A DNA stretch of 64,000 nucleotides, taken from Spodoptera frugiperda. Taxonomy: Eukaryota > Arthropoda > Insecta > Lepidoptera > Noctuidae. The stretch lies in contig NC_064225.1 of assembly GCF_023101765.2 (NCBI RefSeq), positions 5,580,001-5,644,000 of the forward strand, read 5' to 3'. Positions 24,646 through 37,526 of this stretch are shown one piece after another. Positions within the stretch are counted from its first letter, which is position 1. Every line of letters starts with the position of its first letter. The notes beneath the pieces were generated by a model that worked only from the letters and a program-made list of their open reading frames with translations, ran no database searches and was not told the origin of the DNA. The position numbers and the translations under genes were made by a program.

Positions 24646-25143
24646 GATTATCCTCTACCGAAAAACCAAAATTGACACCTTTACCTCGACCAACGAGGCA
24701 AAGTTTGACACTACAATCCTCATCGTCTATTTTCAATAACACCACTATCTCATGATTTTAAATCAATTCTTTACAATTAAAAGTTTCATCAAAAACATGA
24801 ACAAAACAGTAGAAATCCTTTTCCCCAATAATCACAAATGTACACAAGTCTAACAGGATCTACTGAACACAGTCGTGGCTATTCACAGCTTATTTCGACC
24901 TCATTTTCTACCCGTTTTTTAAACTCTCAAAGAATAGGGGTAAAAAAGGTTGGTAAAGTTTCTTCTGATGCAAACCAAGCCTTTTTTCGCAGATCTATGT
25001 TCGTTTTCATTGTTAATTTAAATCTTAGTTATTTAAGGAAAGAGTGTGGTTTCTATATTGTACATATTATTATGTGTTTTGTATGACTTTGTGAAAACTT
25101 GGCTGTTTTCAATAAATGTAGAACCAAATTGCCGAATCTATAG

Positions 25144-25274
25144 AAGTCGGTGCCATAAATTCTAAACAAAATTATTAATTAAAACTTTAATAGTTACCTA
25201 ATAATATGTAAGCTGTTTACATTTTTGTGAGCAGTAAGTTATATTATTTTGTTATGAGCTTATGGCACCGACTT
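25144..25274. mobile_element. 131-bp element with perfect 15-bp inverted ends
   Basis: 25144-25158 (AAGTCGGTGCCATAA) is an exact reverse complement of 25260-25274. The DNA to the right (GATAACCTATCAGTA... and TTTTTAGTTTTTACTTTTT) is repeated after a matching TTATGGCACCAGCTT at 42847. Confidence 0.65.
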
Positions 25275-25849
25275 GTAACCTATAATTAGTGTGTAGATAA
25301 CCTATCAGTAATTATAATAGTCATTGTTTGCTTTTTAGTTTTTACTTTTTGTTTGTTATTAGTTATTTAAAGTCGGATGTTTTAAACGCAGTTTTTAGTT
25401 AATTTATGTTTGTTGCATGCAGGTTTCAAATTTAATTTATTTATTGTCAAGTAAAAGTCCAAAACCTGGGACGAACTTAAAAAAAAAGCAAAAAAAAAAC
25501 ATTCCGATACCAATTTTATCTGTAAAACTCAATTCCTGTATTACTACTAAATATATTATTGGATTTTCTAACTTTAGAATTCTCAATAGAGGAAGGGACC
25601 TGAGTTCAGAAATAGGTTGTTGTCGTTTTCTCTTCGGTTTCATAGAACTTTAACAACACTGGCAATATTGAGTGGAAAACACGTGTACTTCAACACGTCA
25701 ACACCTTCTGGGGTATATTTAGCAACAACACGTAATGTAGGATAAGTTATCCTTTCCTTAACTACTGTGTCGATCTTTAGTTACATAAAATATGGCTTCG
25801 TTTAATACATATTAGTTTATTAATACATACAGTATCCGTATTAACCATC

Positions 25850-26222
25850 GTACTCACAGTCGTTTAAAGATTGCTTAACCCAATCCTTAGCTTTTCTTTT
25901 CGTAACAAAAACGTTACTAAAGAATAGTTTAAGTAAAAAAAGTGCTCAAAACAGCCCTTGTAAGTGGTTAATAACACTTGTGTTGGGGTTGTCTCGCTCC
26001 TCCTCAGTTTTGAAACAGTATTGAGATTTAAAAAAAAAATCATAATTACTATAAATTACATGCAAAACTATATAACATTTTAATCAATAGTTATTATAAT
26101 TATCAAATTAGAATAACAAACAGGATATATAAATTTAAAATTAACATTACAAATAATCAAATTAAGATTCAAATTAAATAATAAAGAAGTAAACATTAAA
26201 TGTCTCTGAGTACGGCAGTAAG
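25850..26222. mobile_element. MITE G split by an AT-rich insertion
   Basis: The left half (25850-25936, CGTACTCACAGTCGTTTAAA...CCAATCCTTAG...GTTTAAGTA) and right half (26187-26222, AAGTAAACATTAAATGTCTC...) fit the complete MITE at 8854 if about 250 bp between them is an insertion. AAGTA is present at both edges. Confidence 0.6.
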
Positions 26223-26607
26223 TCAATCTTTATTTTCGTACCCGTAATATTGAATGAATACAAAATCGTAATAATAAACAATTTAGATAGGCAGTTAGCT
26301 AGTTACATAGACCTATGTATAATGGAGTAACATAAATGGTAGGTAATGATAAACTGTTCGATCCAATGAACTAGTAAATAAAGGAAACTACACTGATAGC
26401 AAAATGCTACTGTTCTGCTCAGAAATTCTGAATTATTATCGTATTATCGTATTGGAAGGGAAATTGAACCGTAACTCTATTAGCTAAATGGTCATCTTTG
26501 CTTAAATGAGTATTATTGATTTGCTTTTATACTTACGAGACGGTATAATGGTACGTTTATTTTTTGCTAGTTCTGTTGTTAGGCTCATTGTAATAGTGGA
26601 CTTATTA

Positions 26608-26775
26608 TTGACTAGCTATTGCCCGTGACTTTGTCCGCGTAGAATAATAACTTTTAAAAATATAAGTAGCATAAGTTACTCTTTAGTGCATCAGCTACTT
26701 GTCAATAAATTCTGTAAAAATCAGTCCAGCTATTTCAAAGATTAGAACAAACAGACAGACAGACATCTTCTGTTT
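26608..26775 (+). repeat. RTE-like LINE 3' end fragment (longer copy)
   Basis: Begins with a CTAGCTATTGCCCGTGAC-type segment and continues through TTACTCTTTAGTGCATCAG to a GACA tail. Its second half matches 270-382. Confidence 0.55.
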
Positions 26776-27597
26776 TGTATTTATTTTATGCTTGATTACC
26801 AAGTATTGGTTTAATATTATGTATCAGAATGGAATCAGGCGTTACTTTACGGAAATTTTAAACGGAATTAAGACTAAAAATCTAATATATTGTTAATATT
26901 ATGTCACAATCATATTATTTAAAATCTCGTGACTTCATCAACAACAAAGCCAATGTTCATCTTATAAAACGCATAGAAATAGAAAATGTCTTTTCAAAAA
27001 CCATTTCGCAACTGCATTTCAGTAGACGACCGCCCTGAAAACTTCTATCTGAAAGCTATCATTATTCATAAAAGCCTTGACGCCTTGATTAATGTTTTTA
27101 AACAAAGTTGCAAAATTTTATTTCAGTTTCAGCAACGAAGAGTGGATGGTAGAACTGTGACTACCATTTTTCAATTCGTCGGAGACAATTTTATGAAACT
27201 GTTGAAATGTGTTCCAGACATTGCTATCGCGAGGGCCGCCTCTAATTACTGTTTGTTGAATAACGTTGACATTTAATGGGGGCTCTTAATCAACCGTTTT
27301 AATTTGTACCCCTTGTAATTTGTTAAGAATTCATTATTTTATTTTAATTCTTATTAAATTTTCGGTAGTTAATAGCTGTCGTATCGATCAATATGGGTAA
27401 TTTTTACAATTATTCATGGTTTTTTTTATAATAATTATCGTAAGACATACTAAATTAACTAAAACATCATTTTACGAAGGTATTATGTATTAACTTTTGA
27501 CAGTTGCTTCGCCCGCGTTACTGTGGAATAAAGAATAGTCTATGTCTTATTCCAGAATAACCTACCACCTTTTTTATAAAGGGTGGAAAATTATTCA

Positions 27598-27742
27598 ACG
27601 CCTTTTCCCACCTTGGGCGAGACGAGAGGGAGTGTCAGACTCTTACTGACTAAAAACCTTTCGGTTCCTACTCTTGCTCTTTGAGCTAGAGCCCCGGTAA
27701 GCCCGCTAGGTAGTTCGCAGCTCCGGGTCAGACTAAGCTAAC
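27598..27742 (+). repeat. family-4 repeat
   Basis: CACCTTGGGCGAGACGAGAG, AGTGTCAGACTCTTACTGAC, GAGCCCCGGTAAGCCCGC, GTAGTTCGCAGCTCCGGGTC. Confidence 0.72.
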
Positions 27743-28248
27743 CCTGTTCCAAATTTCATCCCGACTCCTTTCGCCGTTTTGACCCAAACACATAAACTTT
27801 TGCATTTATAATATTAGTAAGATTTTCAATTTCAAAAGAGCTATCATCTTTTAGAACATTTCGTCGTCTATGCACATGTACCATCTACTTCCAAATACTA
27901 CAAGACACGTAGATTGATGACGTCATTAGTCTTAGCATGATCATTAGTCTGTCTATCACGCGTCTATATAATCTAGGCGTCTTCCTCGCATGGCATCCCT
28001 TGAGGCAGGCTGGCGTCATTTGTCATATTAGTGTTGGTTAGTGCAATACTCAACTATTTCGTGCCAATCTTGGGTTAAATGTAGTTTGGAATATTACTGT
28101 GTTTACAGAGACTATGAATAGTCTTGAAAGAGTAACTGGACTAAACTACCTCTCTTGATGAATGAGTTTAAGAAAAAAAAACGATTTTGAAATAAAAACC
28201 TAATTTATGACCACTTATGAGTTAAAAAAACCATCACATTTAAATACG

Positions 28249-28406
28249 CCTGCACGGTTGGTGCAGTGGCTGAACAACCGGCTGCCGCGCAACGTGTAGC
28301 AGATTCGATTCCCGCACGGAGCTACTCTTTATGTGATCCAAATATTGTTGTTTCGGGTCGGGGTGTCATATGCATGTGAACTTTTATGTTTGTAAACGCA
28401 CCCAAA
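28249..28406 (+). mobile_element. SINE family A, 3'-truncated
   Basis: Head, B-box (GATTCGATTCCCGCACGG), ATTGTTGTTTCGGGTC and ACTTTTATGTTTGTAAACGC blocks are present. The element stops before the GGAGAAAATCC end. Confidence 0.8.
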
Positions 28407-28938
28407 GTTTAAAAATAAAACCACGAACATAAAAATAACCAATCTTTTCTAAAAAAAGCAAGCTAATCCGACACCACAAAACAACAAATTACCTAACCTA
28501 AACACAAAAACAGTAATGCCTTAAAACAAACCACGATATTAATGAAACAAAGACAAAATCTCATCACGAGAAACTCATCAAATCTTAAAAGCAAAAATGA
28601 GTTAAGGAGTGACGTCATAATAACAAAATGAAGCCTAATTTACATTTCACAAGAACCCAGCAAGCTTCATTACGAGTGAATATGAAGATATCATTGCGAT
28701 AAGCCAAAAATACTAAAATACAAAGGCGACGGCCTCCAAAGGCTGTGGAATGACAATAGGGTCCTTAACGGTCCTTAGAGTCGCAATTAATTGGAACAAA
28801 GGAGAGAAAAGCAAAACCTCTAATGTTTGGTTCACTGTCTGTTACAATATGTTTGGTAGAAGGGCTGACGATATAGTATATGAAAATTAATAAATGAAAT
28901 CGGTTTATATAGGTAGTACTAAAATTCGCGTCACTTTT

Positions 28939-29222
28939 CTGCCTCGTTCGTCAAGTGTTCGCAAGTGCGACTGCCGGACAAGGAGTCTCCGGTTCGGTTC
29001 CCAGGTCGGGCAAAGGATTATTGGGCGTTTTTCAGTTTTTCGAAAATTTCTCAGTAGTAGCACGGAGTCTGGAATTGTGTAGTATATGGCAATAAGCTCA
29101 CCCCCTATTACATGGGACTTACAACATAAATTGTGAAAGTAGGTTTACATTGTAAAGTGGCATCACATGTCATAATGTGCAACTACCTGCCTACCCCTTC
29201 GGCGATAACACGCGTGACGATA
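28939..29222 (+). mobile_element. SINE family B, near full length
   Basis: Head with a GGTTCGGTTCCCAGG-type B-box, the middle AAAATTTCTCAGTAGTAG and GTAGTATATGGCAATA blocks, and a CTACCCCTTCGGCGATAA tail. All align in order with 34151-34450. Confidence 0.8.
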
Positions 29223-30742
29223 TAAAAAAAAGAAGTTGTAGTTGAAAATATCCACTGTGTGTACATGGCCTTAAGAGCTCACAGCTGTCTACTGGAGTTT
29301 GCAATGAGCATGCAACTGGTTAGTTATGGATGAGTGGGTAATGCACGTACTATGTAGTTGTCGTGTTTTCGAAGACTAGGGATTGAACTGTGTAAGTTTT
29401 GCAAAATATTGTGCAAATTTTGTTGAAAAAATACTTTGTTTTTTTCTGTTCCCCTAAATCTGCGATGAACTAAAAGCTTACTTATAACAGAAGGTTGACA
29501 AATTAATTCTTAGAAAGAATTAGACGTTGTATAAACAACTCATGAAACTTCGATTCAAGGATATTCTGTTTTACCGAAAATTATGATCTCAGAAACAAAA
29601 CGTGACGTGAATTCATAACTTTAAAATAAGACTTCTTTGTAACTGACTGCGCACACAAAATATGACATTTTATTACAATGTCTACACAATCCTAATACAT
29701 TTCAATTTGCACTTAATGCAATTCAAACATTAATTGAAGTCAAAAGCGATTTACGTCATAATAAAATCACGAAACAAGCTCTCGAAAAAAAAATTAAAAA
29801 AGCCATTAAAACTGTCGTTCCTTAGCGTACAACAAACAGAATTATATTATTCACAGTCGAATCGTAAATTTTATAACTTCCATTCGTTTTAGCGAGAAAT
29901 AAAATTTGAACTTCTTTACAACATTCATCAAGCCGTCACGGGCAAGGCTTTTGAATAATAAAAATCTTTGCCCCGAGCCACGCAACGAAGTTTCCATGGC
30001 TGAGACACTTCCCCTTCACGGTTTTTATAACTTTATTATAAGAGACGCGAAGTAATTTCTTACATTTATTATTATTGCCGAAATACCATTTATCATGTCA
30101 GGTATCCGTGATAAATATCAATAACGATGCTTCTAGAATTTGTTCCGCGGTTTTTGTTGAGAAAAATGAAATATGTTGTCGTATTTTATCGCCGATTCAG
30201 TTTATGGTGTTCGATGTTATTAATGTTGTAAAAATTTTAGAGAATCTCTCTTTTTAAAATAAAATTTTGATTGAAGTGTGTTTAGAGAAACAGTTTCTTT
30301 AAATAAAAAATTGATTGAAGTATGAGTTGAACGTAGAAAAATAGTCTTTCATCATCAGCATTAATGTACATTCTTGTTTGATTATTATTCAAATCGTAAA
30401 CTTGTACATCGTTAGAATGTTTTGTGAAATGAAATATAGATTGTAGAAAGTAAAGATTTTGTACCGAATCATTATTCAAATTGGACGAAGTATCTTTGTT
30501 CAGACTTTCATAAAGTATTTGAGTGAGGCGACAATGACTATAGAATACATTATTTTATACAATGTTTAACCTAATTTGATTATAACAAAATTTCGGTCAA
30601 CCTTTATCTCGAGTAGAATTTACAAATTGTTTGAAATAGCAAAGGATGAAATATCGATACAAATGAGTTATTAAAGATAATTGATGGTGAATAATTTCAC
30701 CTTTGTTACTCATATTTTATGCTACTGAGTATATTTTGTAAA
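29223..30742. other. unannotated stretch
   Basis: No gene or repeat recognised. Frames at 30075-30257 (+) and 30282-30479 (-) are short and AT-rich. Confidence 0.45.
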
Positions 30743-30960
30743 ATATCGTGGTGGCCTAGAGTTTTAAGACATCTGCTTCACATGTATGAAAAACAGGTTT
30801 GCAACCTACCAACGGCAGTACCAATGTAACATTTTCAGATTTATATGTATTTTCTAAGATTATTAAGACACCACTGACAAACGGTGAAGGAAAACATTGT
30901 GAGGAAACCTGAGCTTATAATTTCTAATTATAAGTTTGAAATCACCAACCCGCATTCAAT
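30743..30960 (+). mobile_element. Bm1-like SINE family C, 3'-truncated
   Basis: Starts with the polymerase III-type head (CGTGGTGGCCTAGAG; degenerate B-box GGTTTGCAACC). It continues with ACCAACGGCAGTACCAATGT and GACACCACTGACAAACGGTG and ends near AACCCGCATTCAA. Confidence 0.77.
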
Positions 30961-31043
30961 CAAACTCATAAAAAATTGGCACGCAACGTAACAAACACGA
31001 AAACACGACTTTAAAACATTATCGAACCTTTAAATGCTTTATT

Positions 31044-31184
31044 AGGACCTTAGTACAAGTTTGCTCTACGTTTCACAAGATCGAAACGGGAGCGCGTTCG
31101 GACGCTATGATTGGTTGGTTTATTGGAGCCGGCCAATCACACAACACGGATCTCGTAACACGTAAGGCAAACTCTTACTAAACT
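31044..31184. mobile_element. family-7 inverted-repeat element
   Basis: The ends (CCTTAGTACAAGTTTGCT... and the reverse of ...GGCAAACTCTTACTAAAC) are imperfect inverted repeats. The centre ATTGGTTGGTTTATTGGAGC also occurs at 12125 and, diverged, near 50660. Confidence 0.6.
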
Positions 31185-33015
31185 CTCTGTTTTCAAAACT
31201 TCCTAATACCGAGATATAAGGTACACACGACTCCACAACAAACTAAACAAGTCCAGTATAAACTGACCGTAGAATATGCAAAAAGATCATACAAAGCGAG
31301 ACCATAAGAAACTGGTTTCGTATAACTTGATGAGATAATATACCTACAATAGGCAAAAAGTTTGGCTATCCGCATATTTTAGAATGCTAATGTGATTTTG
31401 CACTTAGCCATGTGACTTCACAAAGGGAGCGCTTAAAATATAGGCAGAAGTTTTGACTTAGAAGGTTGTTTTGGCATCTTCATATTATTTGGGAAAAGGG
31501 TGTGTGAGAGTTTCACCTTTTTGTAGTACTCAGCGACTTTTGGACGTAATGGTGGGAAAGATAGTGTTTGTGTGAGTGAAATATGTTTAGGTTTGTTGTT
31601 TTGGTTTGTTATAGTAACAAAATTTTGTATGTTTCTATCTACTTATTTTATTGTTTCTTGGATTTATTCTCGCAGATATCAACGTTGAACTAACAATATT
31701 GAATTTGATCCAGTATTCTATAAAGTAATTTTAAGGTTTTTAGACTTCAATTTTTTGAGTTTTAGCCCCGAAATTGTAATTGTGCCAAATGTCAGTAGCT
31801 TAGGTTTGGTTATAAAAAATCTAATTTACGAAAATTGAGTTTACATAAATCAACATTACGACATTAAAATATGATTACAAAACTTTCACAATAAACTAAC
31901 TAATCTTTCGTGCATAATCTAAATAGTCCTAAACATCCATAGCATAACAGATCGAGTTTCCAATATCAAAATATCCAGTTGCTGATAGCGTTGAAAAATA
32001 AAGTCACCAGGTATTTTTAATTTCTAGTCAGTCCGGTCTAGAGATTGCAATTTCCAACCAGTGAACCTGATCTGCATTGAACAAGCCTTCATCGATTTTA
32101 TTACCACTTAGTAATTTAACTTTCCTCCGTAGTTTGTTTAAGAATAAATCTAGATAAAATCCAGTTTCTATTAAAGTTTCATATAAAACACTGACTACTA
32201 TACTGTCTTTAGAAATAAATTATTTTGTAACCTTCTAATTTATTTTCGTCGGTCGTCCTTTTTTGATTATGGGGGAAACCTTTATAAGTGCCTAGCTTTT
32301 TAAGGAGAAAGACTAGGGAGTATGGGATTTTTATCTTACTAAAATCACCCCGGTAGTCACACGCATCTGGAAGGGGTACAGGGTCTCACGAGCCGCCATG
32401 GTTCGCGTTGGTCCTAATATACGCCCTTGTGGTACAACTATGTTCTTATCTGAAGAAACGTGACTTGAATTGTCATATTATATTGATATTATAAATATAA
32501 CATATAATTTTATGTTTATTTGCTGGTTGTATTTACAGAATGTGATAAATATTTATAGTACATCAACGTTTTACGTGGTATCTCAGCAATCCTATTCATA
32601 CTAAAGCCAAGCAAAAGACGAAACAAAACAGTGACACAAAAAAATGTCTTAAAATATTTAGCATTTTACCTTTATTACAAATAAAAACCACCTAAAGTAA
32701 CTATCTAAAATATAATAAAGCAATATTTTAGCGAATAAACTACACAATCATCCTTATTACAAGCGCCGAAGATTGAGAACTTCCAAGAATTCCTCTTTAG
32801 TTCTAAGTAAGTAGCGAAGTAATCAACTTTCAAAGAAACAAAGGCGATCTCTCAATAAACGACATTAATCCATAAAATATTCACCTCGCGCCTTAAAATA
32901 AAATATCACGGCGTTCAAATGTAAGACAAGAATTTAATGGGGCGAATCATTTTGGTACGCTTAAGTAATCGAAGTGGAAAGCTGATAAATTAGGAGGCGT
33001 TAGGCGAGAGATCTC

Positions 33016-33033
33016 GAACATTCTCGAACATTC
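33016..33033. promoter_or_regulatory. perfect four-unit heat shock element sequence
   Basis: GAACATTCTCGAACATTC gives four alternating GAA/TTC pentamers at exact 5-bp spacing, the HSF trimer binding consensus. No heat-shock gene or TATA-linked start is visible nearby. Confidence 0.45.
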
Positions 33034-33548
33034 TACGGATCAAAGTGTTCCTATGTGAAATATCATGATCGAAGATTCACTTACCTCTTGTTTATTGGAT
33101 GAATTAAAATTTTAAACGAGTTCTACGAAATTCTATTAACGTTATTTGGAAAGATCTGAATCTGTTTCGGAAGGAAGATTTTGTTTGTAAGGTTGATTAA
33201 TTTGATACAATATCTTGATGTCGATTTAAATTAAAGAGTATTTAGCACACAGATTAAGTTTAAATAAAGTCTAAATTGAAGGTCAATGAACTCACAAATC
33301 TGTACCACGGAGATATAGGTACACATAGATAGTATCCATATTCATTCCAATATATATTTTTTACGATTTGGAAAACATTATCATTCAAATAATAAGATGA
33401 AAATGTATATATAAACCCTATTTCTAGTTAAGAGACAGATGTCTTGAAATTAAAGTTTAATTACTTACTATATTATATTAGTACTTAAATCGAAAAATAC
33501 TCTATAATCTCTAGTCTAGAAAAAGGGCCCTAATATTTCTATAGATAA

Positions 33549-33601
33549 GAGTGTAATTTGCTTACTACCCGTATAGAACGGTAGCAAGTAAATCTACACT
33601 C
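33549..33601 (+). other. short imperfect hairpin
   Basis: 5' arm GAGTGTAATTTGCTTACTACC, 10-nt loop, 3' arm GGTAGCAAGTAAATCTACACTC. Pairing leaves one bulged base, one G-U and one A-C. It is shorter than a typical pre-miRNA unless the flanks pair. Confidence 0.4.
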
Positions 33602-34150
33602 TCACGACTAATAAGAATTAAAACAATATTCCCATTACAATTTCAAAGTCAGAACATTCCGTTTCAAAATATCTAGATTTACAAAATTTAAATTTAGAAT
33701 AACGAAATGAAATACAAGCTGATTATTTTATGCCAGAAGCAATTTATGCAAATACTCTGTAAAAGATTACAATTAATATAATCTTGTTATATAAATTCGT
33801 TTTGGGAATACGGATTTTAATTAAGGCCTTCGAAATATTCAGTAATGGTTCGTCTCTTTTGGTCCTTTCTCCGAACCATAGGAACTAGGTTTCCCTTTTG
33901 TTTGTATGTAGGTATAGCTATTTGGGACGGTTCCGTTTCTATAGATAGAACACAAAGAGTCTGATTTAAAATTGTAATTGTAATTGTTCTGTACCAAAAG
34001 ACAAAATTAAAAAGACGTAATTATTGTTTGAATGAGATAGTCTTCGTAAAACAAGTGACTGCTATAATTAGTAAAATGTCTATTATAATAATACTTTTGT
34101 CGATTTAAAAAGAGATTGGAAATGAAAAGAGAAGCCTTTAGTTTTTCACA

Positions 34151-34450
34151 GATTGCCTCATTGGTCGAGTGGTTGCAAGTGTGACTACCGGGCTAGGGGT
34201 CTCAGGTTCGATTTTCGGGTCGGAAAAAGTACTGCTGGGCTTTTTTTCGGTTTTTCGAAAAATTTCTCAGTATTAGCATAGAGTCTGAAATTGTGTCCGG
34301 TATTTGGCAATAGGCTCACCCTCTATTACATGGGATTAATAACGCAAACGTTGAAAAGTGAGTGTACATTGTACGGTGGTATTATGTGTCGTAATGTGTA
34401 CCTCTACCTCACCCTCTACCAATTCGGGGATAAAAAAGGCGTGACGACAT
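34151..34450 (+). mobile_element. SINE family B, full length
   Basis: The most complete copy: an A-box region (TGGTCGAGTGGTTGCAAG), a B-box (CAGGTTCGATTTTC), a conserved body and a tail ending GATAAAAAAGGCGTGACG. It is used as the reference for the other copies. Confidence 0.82.
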
Positions 34451-35104
34451 GAGACCAATATATTTTTTTATTTGTTACCTATGACGGATTGCTCTATATA
34501 ACTGAAGCTTATAGAAAGACCTCTTTCAGTGTTCGAAGAATAGAAGTAAAATATGTTTTAAGAAAGTAAGCCAAAGTAAAGGGCCCGTCCTCAAAACATA
34601 TTTTAACTGAGTATACGAGTATATAGGAAAGTTTTCTTATATAAAAGGACTGCTTTACATAATTTTGTGTAGGACTACAAATAATGAAAGGTCCTAGTCT
34701 GAATTTGGCTTACTTGGAGAAATATTCACAAATACTTTCACGCACAAACTACCGAACTAAAAACTACTTGTATAAATTGTACCAAATTATTTTCTTTTTC
34801 GATAACTTCTAAGACCCTGTGATTTCCTAGTATTTGGGGTATTTTATACAATGGAACCTAAAGGTTTGGTTCTAGCTTTTGATGTTAGCTACCAGCTTAA
34901 TAATTCTTCCCGCGGGTATAAGATCTGAGAATCAAGGGCTATTACACATTTGAAAGAAACTGGGTAGCAGCGTACTAAACTTGAATATCATAAACTGTGA
35001 TCTCTAAGCCTCCTACCAAATGTGGTGATTAAAACGAATCGTTGTACTTAGCGTTAACTAGCAATCTGACAGTAATATTATAAATGAAACTGATATTATA
35101 AATG

Positions 35105-35305
35105 TGAAGGTTTATTTGTTTAAAATTTTGTTCGTTCAATCACGCTGAAACTACAGAACGAATTTTATTGAAATTTGATATACAGACACCTCTGTCTGTA
35201 CACATTACATTGAAAAAAGACAAAGGATGAGCTGACTTGGGTGATAGGATTTTTATCCCACAGGAATGCGGGTAAATCCGCAGGCAGAATTTAATAAATA
35301 TTTGC
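35105..35305 (+). repeat. RTE-like LINE 3' end (type 2)
   Basis: TCACGCTGAAACTACAGAAC, TGATATACAGACACC, GATAGGATTTTTATCCC and AATCCGCAGGCAGAATTT. Related fragments are at 36715-36900, 37845-37975 and 53650-53765. Confidence 0.55.
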
Positions 35306-35310
35306 AACGT

Positions 35311-35490
35311 CGCACCTTTTATCCCCAAAGGCGTTGGCAGAAGTGCACCCGCACATTACGGCATTTAATGTCACTGTACAACGTACACTCACTTTTCACC
35401 ATTTGTCTTTCAAACCATTTACTGGCCACATACAGGCCACATTCCAGACTCCGTGCTATTAGTGAGAATTATTCCAAAAATCGAAAAAGG
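35311..35490 (-). mobile_element. SINE family B, 5'-truncated
   Basis: Minus-strand tail and body blocks (CTTTTATCCCCAAAGG, CACTTTTCACCATTTGT, CCAGACTCCGTGCTA). The tRNA head is missing. It directly abuts an RTE-like 3' end at 35105-35305. Confidence 0.7.
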
Positions 35491-35910
35491 ACCTAGTAAG
35501 CTAGTAAATAAATACTAAAACACACATAACCTGTTGAAAACTAAACACAACAGTTTACTCGAAATGAACCCTAAATAAAAGACGACAAAGAAATATATTA
35601 CAGCATACGTAGAAATAAGCGAACATACAAACAACATTACAGAAAATTCTTTTCTGCGCTAATCAGTAACGGAACTTCCGCTACCGAAGCAGTTTATCAC
35701 AACTTCCCAACGAAATTTCTCTTATGTGACATCGAAACGGTACGGTCACCATGCTCGTGTTATATGTAAGACTATTATTTATTTTGTAGTGGTCTTTTTG
35801 GTTAAGGTTTGAAGATATTGTGTAAAGAGATAATAATTATTGTTTTAGTTTTTTTGAGTTGATTAGTTATTTTGCGTGGACATGGGTTTTAAATAAGGTC
35901 AAGTTTTTTT

Positions 35911-36100
35911 TAAACGTTGTCGGTTCCCTAGGATTTTCGTTTATAAACATACAAGTTCACATACTCATGACACCTAGACCCGCAACAATAATTTGTGGAT
36001 CACATAAAGAGTTGCTCCGTGCGGGAACGAACTCGCTACAAGTTGCGCAGCAGCCCTGCCCTGACCTGTACCCTGCCACCGCGCTTACCGTGCAGTCAAA
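35911..36100 (-). mobile_element. SINE family A
   Basis: Minus-strand copy with both ends. The B-box is damaged (GGGAACGAACTCGC) and the head contains an extra CCTGACCTGTACCCTG-type insertion. Confidence 0.78.
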
Positions 36101-36714
36101 TTAATAAATTTGATTAAATGATTTGTTTTGAAGAAAATGACTCACTAATTTGTGCTAAATTGAGTTAAGACATGGGTAATATAAAATACTAATACCAAAA
36201 CCAAAATATTATTCACAACAAGTTAATTAGAAACTAGTCCAAATTACATCAACATATTAACACTCCTCTCATAAAATGGGACTGTCCCACTAATTCAGAT
36301 ACCATAGCGACCCGAACAAAGGCTGTATGAGGCGAGGCTACTAACAAATAAATTGCACAAAACCGTCACACGCTTCCTGCGAGACCATAATTAAAGTGAC
36401 ACAAAAATACTGCCGGCAACTTCCACTGAAGATGTCACTTTTCAGATAATTCATGTGCACTCACTGTTTGTTCATCCTGTACATAATATAAGGGTGGTTT
36501 CACCTAATTGTAGTGTTTGTCCACACTGTATATAATTAGGGTTATTTCTTTTATGTGTGAGTTGATATTTTTTAAGACTTCTTTTGTAAGAGTCGTTTGT
36601 CTATTATGCCAAATAAACATGTATTAAGGACTTAATTTATAAATATTATAAATTATCTGTCACATATTTATACGGAGATGGCGAGATTACCAATTTGAGT
36701 TTTTATCACATTAA

Positions 36715-36900
36715 TATTATAAATGGGAAAGTTTACTTTTTTGGATGTTTATCTGACTGAATCAATGTGTTGGACGGACAACACTACTGAACGGATTTTG
36801 ATGAAATTTGGTATACAGACAGGGTAGTAGCTGAATTGGGTGGTAGGATATTTTTATCCAACGACTGCACAGTAGAAGCCGCTAACAGAAGCTAGTTAAT
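36715..36900 (+). repeat. RTE-like LINE 3' end (type 2)
   Basis: ACTGAACGGATTTTGATGAA, TTTGGTATACAGACAGGG, GGATATTTTTATCC and AGAAGCTAGTTAAT. Confidence 0.55.
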
Positions 36901-37526
36901 AATAAATGATACATTTAAATACATTCATTATTATGTTATCGGCTTGTTCATGTAACTGTGGACAGTTACAGAACGCGACTACGCTAATACAGGAGCTAAA
37001 ATAAAAGCTAAATACTATAAACAAACATATTTCACCAAGTTTAAATTAAATTAATTTAAATCAGTAATAATTATTTAACGTCCGAAAATAGAATGAGTCG
37101 ACATTTCAGTTGAATCCTTTACCGACACAATCTTCCGGGTTTTTGATTGGCAGCAAAGAGATTAAAAAGTAAAAACCATTTACACAGCTTTTAATATAAA
37201 TAATGCTCATTATATATACTTATTATGACGTAATAAGCTGCTTACAAAAAGGGGGTAAAATGGAAACAGAAAATAAACAATTATGTTCAACATTTACCCC
37301 TTTTTACTCGGTAACCATTACCGAACGGTTTTTCTTATTCTGTTTTCATTGAAAACAATATTATTATGGACGAGGTAAAAGCAGATGGTTTTAAAATTAA
37401 CTCAGCATGCAAGCGGAATAATAAAGAAAATATGGGAGCGTTTCGAGGAGATTTTTCAAGTTTGCTAGTTTGAAATTTTACTTGACTATGAAACAAGTAT
37501 GGTATAATAAGTATAAAAATAAGACT

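Larger units (their letters stand above)
31185..34150. other. unannotated stretch with a degraded family-4-like fragment
   Basis: A faint family-4 resemblance (AAATCACCCCGGTAG and neighbours) lies at 32250-32410. The heat shock element at 33016 and the hairpin at 33549 are the only other structures seen. Confidence 0.4.

Noticed and set aside
26986..27276. 96-codon plus-strand ORF with fair composition
   Set aside because: No recognisable domain, no phase-compatible partner exon and no other support.
34151..34240. tRNA-like head with A and B boxes
   Set aside because: It continues into a SINE body shared with several other copies, so it is not a functional tRNA gene. The same applies to the other SINE heads.
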